Below are positions 52,050 through 64,000 of a stretch of DNA of 64,000 bases, piece after piece (the stretch's first letter is position 1; each line of letters begins with the position of its first letter). The DNA comes from Norana najaformis (taxonomy: Eukaryota > Annelida > Clitellata > Crassiclitellata > Hormogastridae): NCBI GenBank assembly GCA_964023275.1, contig OZ029927.1, forward strand, positions 1,434,817 to 1,498,816. The letters run 5' to 3'. The translations under genes and the position numbers were made by a program. The notes below the pieces were generated by a model. The model did not search any database. It was not told the DNA's origin and saw nothing but the letters and a program-made list of their open reading frames with translations.

Positions 52050-52490
52050 CCAAGCTCTAACTAGTATTCCAGCTCATACGCGCTTTAAAATTCCCCTCTC
52101 CTCGATTACCTTTGCGCAACTGCTACACGCGTAGTCCAAACCCTGACCCTAGTCCTAAAATTGGGAAGTTCAGTGAGGGAATTTCATTGCATGTGTGTTC
52201 TTAGAAACTACATTTATAGTGCTACTAACAAAGGCCCCATTCTGTCATACGTTTCCCAGTACCTGGCCCCCCCATTGCCATTTTGTAACTGCTACATGTA
52301 GTCCATACTCTGCCCTTAATTCTAAAAATTGTGAAGTACTATAAGAAAACATTACTTTTCTCAGTCACTTGCAATCTAACTCTTACAATTTCCCTGTCCT
52401 ATGACATACTGTTTCAAATTACCCACCCAAGTTTATTGCACCATTGCTACATGTAGTCCATATCCTCACCTTCATCTCAATAACTTCAGT
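52050..52490. repeat. Diverged tandem repeat, about 160-bp unit x3
   Basis: The block TGCTACAYGTAGTCCA, preceded by CATAC and C-rich DNA, recurs at about 52119, 52291 and 52442. The rest of 51300-52050 holds nothing recognisable. Confidence 0.6.
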
Positions 52491-52499
52491 TAACTGATA

Positions 52500-52715
52500 A
52501 ATTCATTGAAAAATCAGCAGAGTCGAGGCCATGCGGTTGCTATATAAAAACGTGTACATTTACATGGAGTCGGACAGAGCTTGACATGAATATCCTGCTT
52601 ATTTTGAACCATGGATATACCGAGCTGTTCATGCAAAATGGATATATCGAGCATTAATCATGACTTGGCTTTTGTTGGGTGCTGTAGAATTCTCAAGCTT
52701 ACGATTACAATATAA
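52500..52715. repeat. SINE D and LINE tail fragments
   Basis: GAGTCGAGGCCATGCGGTTG at about 52520 matches family D. CTTTTGTTGGGTGCTGTAG at about 52668 matches the family C tail. Confidence 0.5.
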
Positions 52716-52980
52716 CAAACCTTTACGGTAGTAAATCATTTGGTAAGCTCCCAGAAACACATTCTCTAATTTATTTAACCAATAGATAATGAAAAATCAT
52801 CATCTGTTTACTTTACCTTACCTTATTATACCATCTCATGAAACTGCATAGTAAATAGTAATTGAGACAAACAGCATGAACATTTCTGCAATGTTTAAGA
52901 GACTGAAATTGAGAGGCAGTCAATGGCTTATTTCTGTTAAGAACAAGTACACGGCTAAGACCATCGACGGCGTCCAGTGA

Positions 52981-55900
52981 CTATGAGCTGGCTTCTCCTA
53001 TCATTCCAAAGTCATCTTCCAAAAGGGCATCCAAACCGATACTCACTCCTTTGGCTTTTCTACTCTTGGGCAAGTCAACGACTTTGACGGTGGCCGCCAG
53101 CTCCCTCATCTTTTTATTCATTGTTCTTCTACCATCTACTGCATCAAAACTGCCAACAGCACTGTCATTTTGACCAAATGCAAAAAGATCTTCCTCAGCA
53201 GATTGTTCCTCAGAATTCTTCTTCTTTTTCTTCTTTTTCTCAGTGGAAAGAGGAGCTTCTGCTATTGTAGGATGTTCATCCAGATATCTGTCCTCATCTG
53301 ATGATTTTTTTTCCAGTTTTTTCTTTGTCTTCTTTTCTTTTTTCTCAACTCCAAAAGACTCAGCAGCAGGATGTTCGAATCCAGCCATTTCACCATCACC
53401 ATCGTTATCGTGAAGTGCTTTCTTTGCAGGTGATGTTGATTCCACTTTCTGCTTTTTCCTTTTCTTGGTTGCAACTGAACAGAAGAAGATGAATACAATA
53501 ATAGATGGATGGAAACTTCCTCATGGATGCATGTTAAACAGAATTTTCTAATAATAATAGCATACCTCTTCGAAAGGATGTATGTTAAGCAGAACTTTCT
53601 ATTAAGTATATCAACAAGAATGGCATGATAAAATTTGAACAATCCACACATGCACCACGATACCTTAACAGAAACAAGCCATTGACTGACCATTGTCATC
53701 TTGCAGAGGCCCTATATATGAATTATAGCGGTGAATTTATGTCAGTGACAAAATCGCTCAACCTAACTTGGCTATTATTCTAACTGCCATTTTCTAAGCA
53801 CTATAACAACTCATAACAAAAAACATCATAAATAGGCAAAACAATACTGTTACAATCCACCAATTAATAGCCACAGATGTGCTGACCTTCATCATCATCT
53901 TCTAAATCCGTCTTCTGTTCTGAATCAGACACTGAGACCTTCCTCTTTTTTGATTCCTTTTCATGCTAAAGAAAAATGAAAATAAAAACTCAATACACAT
54001 TCTCTTAAACCTGTTTTTCTACAGTCTTTAAAGCAAGCATGTTAATAATGCCTTTAAGTTAAATAATAAATCAAAATTTGTTTCTTTTTAACCTTTCAGT
54101 TGCTCTTCACCTAACATTCAGATTGTGAAAACATTCAAAACGTTAAAGCAATCACTGTCCAAAATTATCACATAATCACCAAAATATAGCTTTATGGAAA
54201 TTATTATGTAACTAAAACAACCAGAGGTATTGCTAAATTGGGAACAAATATGGCGTATAGTATGTAATGGCATTCTATCCAATTGCGTACCTTGGAAGAA
54301 TTAGATTGTGATAGAATTCGATGCACAGGCTGCGCATCTAGTATCTGCAGATGTGGAAACATCTGCATCATCTGAAATCAGAAAAAAACAAACATTAACA
54401 GCGTTCAGTTGTTCGCATATTTAGAGATCACCACATAAGAACCTTCCCATGCATAACAACTCTATCCAGATGGAATCAGCAAGGGTAATTCTGGAAACTG
54501 CATGGAATGTCAGACAGACTGCATGGCATGAAACGGCATCGATAAAACCCTGAATCATCAAATGCCCCTGAACAATAAAATAGTAAATAGAAACATACAG
54601 GGAAGCACAGACAATTCATTATGCAACCAGATCTAACTCAGAGCAATACCTAAGAATGGGTAAAGTTGAAAAGATGGGTAAGAGAACTCATTATTAATTA
54701 ATTAATGAGTAAAAGTCACGCTCAAAAACCTTAAAGAATGGACGATGCTCAGCTATCAACCTACATAAACTGCATCCAGCAATTCATAATGGATTCAAGA
54801 TTCAATATTGCATTTCTAATATGCCACTTACAACTGCAGTGATTAGCAGGAATTAATATTTAAAATCACAGTCCACTAAAAAATTATATAGCACCAACCC
54901 TTGTTATGGGTTGGTGCTATATTATTTGCTATATAATAACTCTACCTTCTGGATGTAGCTCGTGTGGTTAGTCAGTTCATTTCCTTTTAGGTTTAAGTTA
55001 ATGACCTTTGGCAGGGAACTCAGACATCTTATATGCCTAGGAATAATAAACCCAAAACAACATCTAAGTAAAGAAAATCACAAGTATTTAGACTTATTAG
55101 TGGCAACTTCATAGAAGACGGCCGAGGGCCATGCCCAAAATGAGTCCTTGCTTCCCCCAAAGTGTATCACGAAATTATGGGTCCTTTGAGATTCATAGTA
55201 GCAGAAGTAGCCGTTTAACAACACTGTATCATAACAAAGATGATTAGCGGTGCTCTTCTCCTTCATCCAGGCTTGGGACTGGCACCATCCAAACATGGCA
55301 TTGGCAGAGTTTGAGATTCAGGGGAAAGATATGAAAAAAGTCATTGAAAGTATGGTCAAAATCTGGCGACAACAAATAAAGTCCTCTTAAAGTTTTTCAA
55401 CATCAAAGTAGTCCTAAAATGTTGTCAAAAATTTTGGCGACGCAATCAGACCATTAAAGTTGTGATGACCAAAACCAAGTTGTATGTTTTTTGATGCACA
55501 GTTGGCCCCACAGTTCAGATAACCTAGCACGGCTAGGAAGACTTACACACCTGTCAAACAAAAGTTTAAATAAGTGCAAATACTGTAAGTAATATTACAT
55601 ATGAATCAAACTTCACCTTAACTAACAGCAAATATTAAGTATCAACATCCTTAATAATAGTCCACTGAAGCCCCCTATAACTCTCTTCATTCAAACACAA
55701 ATTCTGATGTAACACAGTCTGAGACGTGGATTCCCAAATTTAGAAGAGATTTAGAAAATCACCTCAATATAACACAAGGTCACTATTATGGCAGATCTTC
55801 GTATGTTTCTCGTATAGCATAAATCACAAAGCAATAAACACAGCAGACTTACTTAAATTTCCGTATTTCATTCTTCCCAAGATCAATCAATTCCAATCTA

Positions 55901-58900
55901 AAATTTCAAACAAAATCAGCTGATCATGTGATTTAAGGTAGATGTGACAAAGATTACAGTAAGCTCTCCACACCTTCGTGGTTGAATGGTAAATAGGTAC
56001 CAACACACGTTACAATGTTAAAAAAACTGTCCTGCAACTGGATTCGCAGTCGCTACGTTCATGCCTCAGCACAATAATCCCTTGGAACCACACTTCTCAA
56101 AAATTTGTGTTATCTTTATTGTTTTGCTATTGCTATATTCCAATCAGCATAACTTGATTGTGAATCTAGACTACTAGGATATGCTCTCCTTACTTCTTGT
56201 TTTCTCCAAAGCTACCTTCTTCAACTCTTGAAATTTGATTCTCATTCAGAAGAAGACTCTTTAATTCTGCATTGAACTGGTTAACAAAACATTTCACATT
56301 AGCAACAATTAAGTACTGCCTCCATCAAAAATCCTAGTTTAATTTTAAAACATTCAAGTTCTAATAATTAATGTATGAAGTATGCATGTATGCAAGCATG
56401 TATGATTCTATGCAAGTTTGTACATAAGTATACCACCTTCTCAGGCTAGCACGGTCCACACACAGCAACCTTAAATGGCATGACACCCATTCAAACAGGC
56501 AGTGGTGGTGAAGGATCTCACCAGATTAATTTGTTAAAAAATGAGTAGGGTCGAGGCCATGCAGTCGCTATAGAAAAACGTGAACATTTCCATTTAAACA
56601 ACCTCTCTAATGCTTTATACAAGGTTTGTCTAACCAATCTAGAATAACTATGTGCACCTTAAAGCAGAGTCGAACATAATGCAACTGCATTAAGCAAAAC
56701 AGTAAATGGTACTTATCTTTGAGGAAGACTGGTCCAGCAGGATTGGTCAACCAAAAATATCCGACTTAAACAATTTTCACCTTCAAATCACTAGTTTATT
56801 AGCAGTAATCATAAATATCCTGAAACTTTAAATTACCCATATGCCAAAAACCTTTAAACATTAATACTGTCTCAATTTCAAATCATCAACCAGTCGAATA
56901 CCTTCACGCTTGGAAAACTTCTCAAGCAGTTGTGGGAGGCCTGTAGTTTGACAAGACTTCTAAGGCAAGTCACATCCACTGACTCCAGATGATTATGACT
57001 AACCACTGCAAAAGAAAGAGTGTTAGCCTTAAGAAGTGATTACCAATGTCATATTCACTTCTGACATGACTAGAATTTCCCTCCATTCGTAAGTACATGT
57101 ACTAGCTCAAACCCATTCTCATTTCTTGAAACTTTCTTTCTCGAAAAGATGACTTAAGTCAACTTTGAACGTGGAAAATGAATGAATACATGAATGTTCA
57201 ATAGATTAGGTAAGATAAAGCAGTGTAGTCCTTCCAAATTAAATGCAAACACATCTTTCGAAACGAAAGACAACTTTTCCTTACATGATTTGACAACAAA
57301 CTGCACACATCGCAGGACACACCTTCAGTCTAACCCCCGATGCAGTAGTGAAACCATCAACACACAGCCATCATGCAATTGAATTTATTGTCACTCACTG
57401 AGAATTAATAACATTCATTACTCTCTGTTTATTTCTTTCAACCAGGAGATCTTAAAACTAAAATGCCAATTGTTGCTATGAAAATACATGTGAACGGTTA
57501 AATTAAAACATATAGTAACAAATTAAATCCATATACCCAAAGTGTTCAAGTGGATAAGCCGATCCAGTTTAGGTAACTGGTTAAGTTCATTGTTATTCAG
57601 TATGAGTGCTTTCAAACCTAAAATCATTAACAGCAAAAAACAACTATACACCAAAAGAAGGTAGTAATACAATGTAATATAATATAAAGTAACACAGTAT
57701 GAACTATGAAGTATGTACAAGAATGTAATGTAACAGAATGTAATGTAATAGAATGTAGGCTGCAGTGTTGAATATATAGCCATTTGTGGTATGTACGTTA
57801 GATGAACCCATGCACATGTCATTGTGGCCGACTACAGTGGCAATAATAGATATTTAAACATAACCCAAAAACAAACAAAATCCATGAATAACTTCAGAAG
57901 CACAGACTCAGACTTAAAGTGACCGAACATACAAAGAAATTTAAGCTAACACTAAAATGTCTGAATCTGTAAGATTTGTTTGAACAAGAAAGAAAATGAC
58001 TGGGAGACATCAGCACACCACCTAGCAAAAAAGTAACAAAATATAGCAATAAAGATAAAGCATCATGCCAAAATATTCTATAGTATAACAAAGGAGTTTA
58101 GTTTAGAATGTGACACACATTTAGGATAACTCTGCACCTACTGGTTAATCTGTTGATCTGAGAAACATCTTGTAATCGGTTATATCCAACATTCAGAACT
58201 ACAACAAAAACATCAAGCAGACAAACATCAATAGCCTACCGTATACATCAGATCAGATTAAATGCCACCACTATATTTATCAATATTCCCAATTATCTGT
58301 TATTTTATCTTTCTCTCATATGAGAGAAAGACAAAATCACAATGACTCAATGCTGCAGCAAAGAACGTTTTCTAGAAAACAGAGTAAGTGAAAAATAAAG
58401 TTTTGCATAAAATGGATAAGAAGGTTAAGTCAAGTTGAAGAATGTTAGTCACCTACCAGTAAGTTGCGTCATCTTTGAGGCAAAATCAATAGAAGTGAGT
58501 GAATTATGAGACAGACTGAGCCAAGAGACCTTGACACAACCACCTAAAGATCACAAGAGATTTCAAATTAATACAAGAAAATTGTTGGACTGAACTAAAA
58601 TCACGATTGCCACAAAATAACTTGTTGCACACCACACAATCTAGTTCTCTTAGAACTCATCAAAACTAAAACTGACTTAACACCTTTCCAAGTCGTTTAT
58701 ATCAAAATGTGATACAGGATCAAAAGATATGATAGTAATAAAGTAATTGTGATAATTACAAGACATTTAGGGAATTCTTGAGAAACAGCCACTTGCAGTC
58801 ACCCTGCTTGTAAGCAATATGGCCACCCCAGATTGTATGAGAAAGCAGAACACTGCACGCTACCAGCAAGACTACTAAATAAATATATAAGTAATTAATC

Positions 58901-60719
58901 AGTAAGTGGTTCCCACAACGATATGCGCAATGCCATAAAACTATTCATGAATGTTGAATTATATCCCATTTCTGAATCGCTCACTGTTTTCAGTACCTTT
59001 AACAGAAATCGTTGCTGCAGTGAGGTTGTTTCATTTCCTTTTTTTGTTGTTTTGAAGAGTTCCTCATAATATTTATGTCACATTTGTATCATGTCACAAA
59101 CGATCATTGTCAATGCAACTTCATAGATCTGAATGATATTGAGGCATACGCAAAACATGTAGAACATGTAGGGGTGTGCCAAACACAAATAACATCTCAC
59201 TCAAATTGAAAAGACAATTTGAAACAAGTGGCACTCTGTTTCATACGTATCAAAAGGAGTTTGCCAGGCAAAGAGTATTTTGTGAGAACCTTTCCTCAAA
59301 CATTCTTATTTACATCACAGAAACTTATCTGGTTTCTTAATTTATTGACACTAATAGAAGTATTTTGAAAAACTTTGTGTTACTCTGTCACATACTGACT
59401 AATTACTTCCTTAATTATTTGATATTCTACTTTCTACTTTTGCAATCTGGAGTGGCCATATTATTTACAATCAGGGTCACTCCAAGCGGCTGTTTCTCGA
59501 GCATTATATGATAAGGTTTATTGCAAGCAGGAACCTGAGCTCAGGGAAGACCCCAGATGACATGGATTGATAACATCAAGTCACGGACTGAATTGTCATT
59601 CAACCAGTTATTACTGGAGACAAGGGGCAGAAGCAGATGGCACAGAATTGTCTGTGGTGCAGCCAATCCTCAACTCCAGGATGACTGAAGGTAAGACAAC
59701 ACAAGACAACACATCAGAAGGTTCATCAAACATAGTTCTTAGAGGTCCCCCCACCAAACAATTCTACTTCAAAAAAGCTAATTAATAAAACAATATCTCA
59801 CCCAAGCCATTAGCATCATTGATTTCATTCCTCGACAGATCAATTCTCTCCAGATTGAAGCAATCACTAAAGAAATAATGAAAGAAGTATAGTAATTCTT
59901 TTCATTTTGACCTTACTTGCTTCACTATAGTTGACATTATAGTTTCTTTTGGCTCAGACTGTATATTATACTTCATTGACTGGGTGATTATCTGGTGCTT
60001 TATCCAAGATTTCTGCACCATTCTCAACAGTCCTCTTATAACAGAAAAATGTTCAAGACTTAAGCACAGAGGCGTACAACCTTAGAGCAGGATCAGCAGA
60101 ATTTTCTTTAAACTGGAATAATCTTTGCTTAAAATATAATGACCTCACGACTGACAGGTCAGGGCAAAACCAAGGCAAAGCACTAGCTGCCAATCCAGTT
60201 ATTTATAGAGCATACAACAAGTTTTAACAATTGTTTTAAAAATTTTAAAGTAAACCTGCACCGATGATCATGATGCAATCATATGTTTGTAATCTGTGGC
60301 AACGACTTTACATAATATCTTACATTTCCAAAGATAATACATGAATCACCGTGCTGGTCACACTGATTTTTAGAAAACAGATTTAGAAATTTCATATTAC
60401 AATACATTATTATCGCAAAATGAAAACCGGAACGTATTTAAACTTTATGAAGTCGTCTGGGTAAAGCGACAGCACCTGAAAAACCGGGATAATCCCGGAA
60501 AACTGGGATGTCTTCCCAGATTACATTATAAGGCTGGCCACACAGCCCATCAAATTCGAGGCTATAATTTTATACTCAATTTAGCAAAGCACATTAAGAC
60601 TTTTACCTTAAATTGTTCACAATTTTAATATTCTGCTGAATCAATGAAACTCGTTTAACAGAATCAGGACTTGTTTCTTTCGTTTCTTTACAAACACGTT
60701 TTACATCGAGGGCCGCCAT
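52981..60719 (-). CDS. Leucine-rich-repeat protein with lysine-rich tail (12 exons)
   Basis: Exons, 5' to 3' on the minus strand: 60719-60607, 59866-59802, 58543-58457, 58198-58142, 57617-57537, 57005-56902, 56276-56194, 55897-55853, 55036-54946, 54371-54291, 53965-53887, 53474-52981. All junctions are GT/AG and the frame closes to 459 residues. The start ATG sits in a GGCCGCCATTT context (as read on the plus strand). About ten SDS22-like LRRs follow, roughly one per exon: LERIDLSRNEI, VSWLSLSHNSL, VLNVGYNRL, LKALILNNNELNQLP, KLQASHNCLRSFP, LKSLLLNENQI, LELIDLGKNEI and VINLNLKGNEL, capped by MFPHLQILDA. The C-terminal part of about 200 residues is rich in Lys/Glu with KESKKRKV and KKRKKQKV (nuclear-localisation-like) and KKKKKKK. 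This is a probable nuclear or nucleolar scaffold. The specific orthologue was not recognised. Confidence 0.87.
54886..54922. repeat. Perfect 15-bp hairpin in an LRR-gene intron
   Basis: ATATAGCACCAACCC, a 7-base loop, then the exact complement. It resembles the TATAGCGCC motif shared by several repeats here. It lies 24 bp beyond the donor end of exon 9. Confidence 0.85.
56440..56590 (+). repeat. SINE D fragment
   Basis: GGCTAGCACGGTCCACACAC, GGCATGACACCCATTCA and GGATCTCACC match family D in the sense of 11400-11630. Confidence 0.65.
58309..58330. repeat. 22-bp perfect palindrome
   Basis: CTTTCTCTCA, TA, then TGAGAGAAAG, in the intron between LRR-gene exons 3 and 4. Confidence 0.8.
58773..59505. 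mobile_element. Foldback (long inverted repeat) element
   Basis: The left arm from 58773 (TTGAGAAACAGCCACTTGCA..., GCAATATGGCCACCCCAGAT) is complementary to the right arm ending at 59505 (GGCTGTTTCTCGAGCAT). Similarity is strong for about 65 bp and weaker for about 70 more. The 730-bp unit lies within LRR-gene intron 2 (59801-58544) and has no coding capacity. Confidence 0.7.
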
Positions 60720-60824
60720 TTCTGTTGTTGATTGTCAAACGCTGGTTCCCTGCTACTTTCAGAGCGTTAAAGTTCTGTATTAAACAGCGTTGTTAAGTTT
60801 TAAGTACCTTTAAGATCGTAATCG

Positions 60825-60955
60825 TAAATTCAAAAATTCTAAAGCGCTACTTAAAGTTAAGCGCAGGACATCAGCTTATTCACGAACGCTGCGTCAAGTC
60901 AGTGGGGCTGTACAAAGATGCCATGGCAAGAACCGAGTCCAGACTTTGGCTTGGA
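60825..60955 (+). repeat. Family E repeat between divergent genes
   Basis: AAGCGCTACTTAAAGTTAAG, GTCAGTGGGGCTGTACAAAG and a CCATGGCAAGAACCGAGTCC block. A second unit at 60970-61035 (GTGGCGCTATAGAAGTT) resembles 8280-8340. Confidence 0.6.
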
Positions 60956-61219
60956 CAATGATTTTGTTTAACAGCGACCATCGACTGATGCCTCGAGCAT
61001 TATCACAGTGGCGCTATAGAAGTTTTTAGATTAGATTGCCAGAATAGCATTATATAATAATAATTTAACAATTTTATTTTTGCTCACAAATTTAACACGT
61101 AAATGTTTTATTATTAGGATGTTGTATGCTTATTAAATTTTCTTGTGTTTTTAATTATTTGTAAAACGATGTGCCATTAGCTATTGGTTAATAAAGAATA
61201 TACTTACTTCATCCCGCAG

Positions 61220-61310
61220 GAGACCACCGCAACACCCCACTCGCCAGTACTCTTCAACATATTAATCCTGCTTTCCGGGGACATCCACCCAAATCCTGGC
61301 CCGCAAGGTA
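61220..61310 (+). pseudogene. Exon-like fragment encoding a 2A-like NPGP motif
   Basis: Bounded by a CCCGCAG acceptor and a GTAAGA donor, 91 bp. The open frame reads a short Thr/Pro-rich lead, LFNILILLSGDIHPNPGP and Q. The hydrophobic run followed by GD(I/V)xxNPGP is the pattern of 2A ribosome-skipping peptides, which occur at the N-termini of many non-LTR retrotransposon ORFs in marine invertebrates and fish. Here no reverse transcriptase follows. Most likely a retrotransposon relic; an alternative 5' exon of the downstream gene is possible. Confidence 0.55.
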
Positions 61311-61934
61311 AGACGTGTAGTTACACAAACGGGTAAGAGTGAGGTAAGAGGATGAGCGAGTACATTTGTTCATAGAAAATCTAAACATATTTAAGAGACT
61401 CTTTGTTCTGAAAGCCTCTTTTGACTTGATTTCAGAAGCGTAATCTTTATTTTCTGGAAGAGGAAGAACTTATGAAATCAAAGATGCACGACGGTGAAAA
61501 GTCTCGTCCAGATTTGAAGAGCTAGCTTCTGAAAGTGGTGGAACCAAAATACCTAGCCTAAATTAGTGATCAATCGCTTTGGTTATTATTGTGGTGTGTG
61601 TCACTGCGCCCGTTATCTCGTTATCGTATAAAGGTGTAACCAGGTAAACCAAGATAGTCAATGCAACTATCTACACAAGATTGACACTCATTATTAGAGA
61701 CAAGAGATTATAGCATTTGCCAACAGCCAAACTTTACTAAATCGAATTAACAGAGATTTTAGATTTGTTGTATAATCTACGGCACTATGTTTTACAGAAG
61801 CTGGTTACTCGTGAGTGCTGCGTGTTGAATCAAGGAATTGAAGTTGGCCGTGTATTCGTGTATAATAATGGCAACGGTTTGAGAAAGGATTGTTTTTGTT
61901 TTTCGAAGACGGATTATTTGTCGGATTTGCCAAC

Positions 61935-63490
61935 ATGGAAGTAGACGACGAATTTACGAAGAGACTGAGAGCCGTTTTCGATCTTTGCGACACGGAACAC
62001 AGAGGCTTTATTTCAGTCGATTACTTTGTCGATCTGGCTAAAGAACATTTCGGCTCGGGTGACTGGAACTCGAGTCAGGAGGTGTGTGTCAACTACTAAC
62101 ATATTTTCTCACAACTTCTATAGTATTTATTTTTGCGCCAATTAAAGCTTTCAATGCCAAACTTGCAACCGACTTTAATATGATTTTAGTTAAGTCTGCT
62201 TTACACAGCCATAAAAGCGAATACTGTTTTGATATTGTTGCCATTGACTGTGTTTTGACATTTCGTTCGAATTGTCACGGGTGAAGTAGTAAAACATTAC
62301 GGGGATGATTACAGGGAGATTTTCAAATCTTCAACGAAAGTTACTAGCTGCAATTATTGTTTAGGTTAGGAGGCGGAAGACGTTTTGACTAGGCCATTTG
62401 CAACTGCTCAGAAATCCAATTTTGTGTCATGGCAAAATATGACGTCAGTGGGTGGGGTACGGTATTGATTGGCTGCTTGAATTGTTGAATAAGTGAGTCA
62501 GAGATAATGTTTCTCTTGTGTAGGTTTTCAGTGTTTTTTAGCATATTGCATGTGAATAGCGCATGTTTGTATCTGTGTTTCTGGCTATTTATATAGCGCC
62601 TCTAAGAACATATCAGTGATGCATGGCTTTCCAAAATTCACAGTTTGTTTTCTTATTATGATGTAGTGATTTGTTATTTTTCATGTAAATTTCTCAGATA
62701 TTTAATTGTGAACATTTGACAAACTAGAGCTTGTGATATTTTCACATTAATGCTGAATAGCTTAGCTTTGATCAAATGATTGTCATTTGATTAATTTATA
62801 AATCTAGCATGGATTTTGTGGTTGATTGTTGACTATGGTTTCGCTTTAAGTGACCGTCAAGTGATACCTTGTGTATTATGCTAATGGAACTAAAGAAGTA
62901 ATTGGATTAGATTAGATTTGAATATGTTGACTTATTTTAAGTGACTGATAGGTAACGACTAATTTTTTGGTATTACATTGTCTTTTTGTCAATTTTTAAT
63001 CGTAATCTCGAGATTTCTTAAGCGCCCAATGAAAGCTAAGTCGAGGGAACCAGCTTATTCACAGGTGCGTATTTCAATTTTTAGCACTTTTTTCAGAACA
63101 AACCATCCAGGGTGCTCAACAAACTATTCAAGGCACACAACAAACTACTCAGGAGTGCTTGTGGTTTTATGGATGCCAATAAGTTATTTAATACTAGGGT
63201 GTGGTTGATTTGATATTGATTAAAGTATGGATTTTGTTTTGTATACCTAGCATATAATTTTTAAAATATCCATAAACCATTTGTTATTTCAATCACATTC
63301 ATGAAGCAGCCACACCCTTGTTTTAATGAGCATGTGATCAGTCAGGTATATAGTGCAAGTTCAGCTTACCTGTAAAAATTGTGTTTTTGTATTACCTAGG
63401 CAATTGCAGAGATTGTTTCAATATTGGATTCTGATGGAAGTGGAAAAATTAATTTTCATGACTTTTGTAAAGGTGTTCGGCACATTCAGG
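61935..63490 (+). CDS. RAB11FIP3/4-like EF-hand protein, first two coding exons (partial)
   Basis: Exon 61935-62081 (phase 0) and exon 63400-63490 join in frame; the gene continues past the right edge. The start ATG has the context CAACATGGAA. Together they encode about 79 residues: LRAVFDLCDTEHRGF begins a degenerate first EF-hand, and ILDSDGSGKINFHDFCKGV is a canonical second EF-hand loop with Asp, Asp, Ser, Lys, Asn and a final Asp. The INFxDFCxGV ending closely resembles the N-terminal EF-hands of RAB11FIP3/4 (Nuf/Arfophilin family), recycling-endosome adaptors that bind RAB11 and ARF GTPases through a C-terminal coiled coil, which would lie outside this window. RASEF, another EF-hand GTPase-related protein, is the main alternative. 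The divergent LRR gene starts 1.2 kb upstream. Confidence 0.68.
62998..63065 (-). repeat. LINE 3' tail fragment (family C)
   Basis: CGTAATCTCGAGATTTCTTA followed by AGCGCCCAATGAAAGC and ACCAGCTTATTCACAGG, within the intron between the two EF-hand exons. The rest of 63491-64000 shows no further exon. Confidence 0.65.
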
Positions 63491-64000
63491 GTAAGTGATT
63501 TATGATAATTATAAATATCAATACACATTGTAATAATGATATTTAATTCTGGTAATTTTAATAATAGTAATAAGAAAAAAATTATGGTTAGAGTTATTTT
63601 GGAATTATTATTTCATAATAAAATTATTAATTATTATTCCTACCACTATGTTTTGTTTTTTAGTATATTTATTATTTTTTATTGTTAATTTGATTAAATA
63701 ATTTTAGTGATTTTATAAAGGTCTGTTTTTGGTAAGAACTAACAGATTCAGGGTAACGTTGTGAATATATGACATACAAGTTCAGACATTGGGCAGAAAG
63801 TCTTTTAAATCACCTGCATTATGATCAGGATTTAAATCCAAGACCTTAGCCAGAGAGTGAGAATTTTCGTTACTGGACATCATGTGAACAGTCAGCATCT
63901 TTGCATAGTACTTATCAATTGCCTTATGACTTAGTTATTTGCACAACTCTTCTCTGCTTGCTTTCTTTCCTTATACCTTTGACTTCTACAGTAAGAGAGG

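Overview
The window is animal (metazoan) nuclear DNA: intron-split genes with GT/AG junctions, roughly 60% AT intergenic sequence, dense tetranucleotide microsatellites, tRNA-derived SINEs and decayed CR1/L2-type LINEs. An ADMP-type BMP ligand, ZNFX1-like helicase, HEATR4-like protein and RAB11FIP3/4-like gene point to a bilaterian. The repeat style, frequent AGGCCTA words and an ADMP gene with a possible Pinhead exon suggest a marine deuterostome, perhaps an echinoderm. That last step is inference and no species is claimed.

Layout. 0-9 kb: repeat-rich, holding only the last exon of an unrecognised small membrane protein (7645-8048). 9.9-24.6 kb: a 13-exon plus-strand gene for a 1166-residue HEAT-repeat protein (HEATR4-like), with a perfect RFX/X-box 330 bp upstream of its start codon. 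24.6-31.1 kb: intergenic, with a clean TTAA-flanked piggyBac-type MITE. 31.1-37.1 kb: one uninterrupted 1973-codon ORF joining a cold-shock-like domain, a ZNFX1-type SF1 RNA helicase, NFX1-like zinc-rich repeats and two tandem PARP catalytic domains. 38.5-51.3 kb: a five-exon ADMP gene (518 residues, reconstructed in frame across every junction). Its first intron contains an orphan cysteine-rich terminal exon that may be Pinhead, and its second intron contains a broken LINE. 53.0-60.7 kb: a 12-exon minus-strand gene for a 459-residue leucine-rich-repeat protein with a lysine-rich tail. 61.9 kb to the right edge: the first two coding exons of a RAB11FIP3/4-like EF-hand gene, preceded by an exon-like fragment encoding a 2A-like NPGP motif.

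How they relate. The genes are not an operon and look functionally independent. The one meaningful neighbourhood is ADMP with the possible Pinhead exon, because these two embryonic patterning genes are known to be neighbours in several animals. The most unusual protein is the helicase with two PARP domains, whose architecture suggests RNA sensing coupled to ADP-ribosylation, probably in innate immunity. Exon models were built by hand from splice signals and reading-frame continuity.
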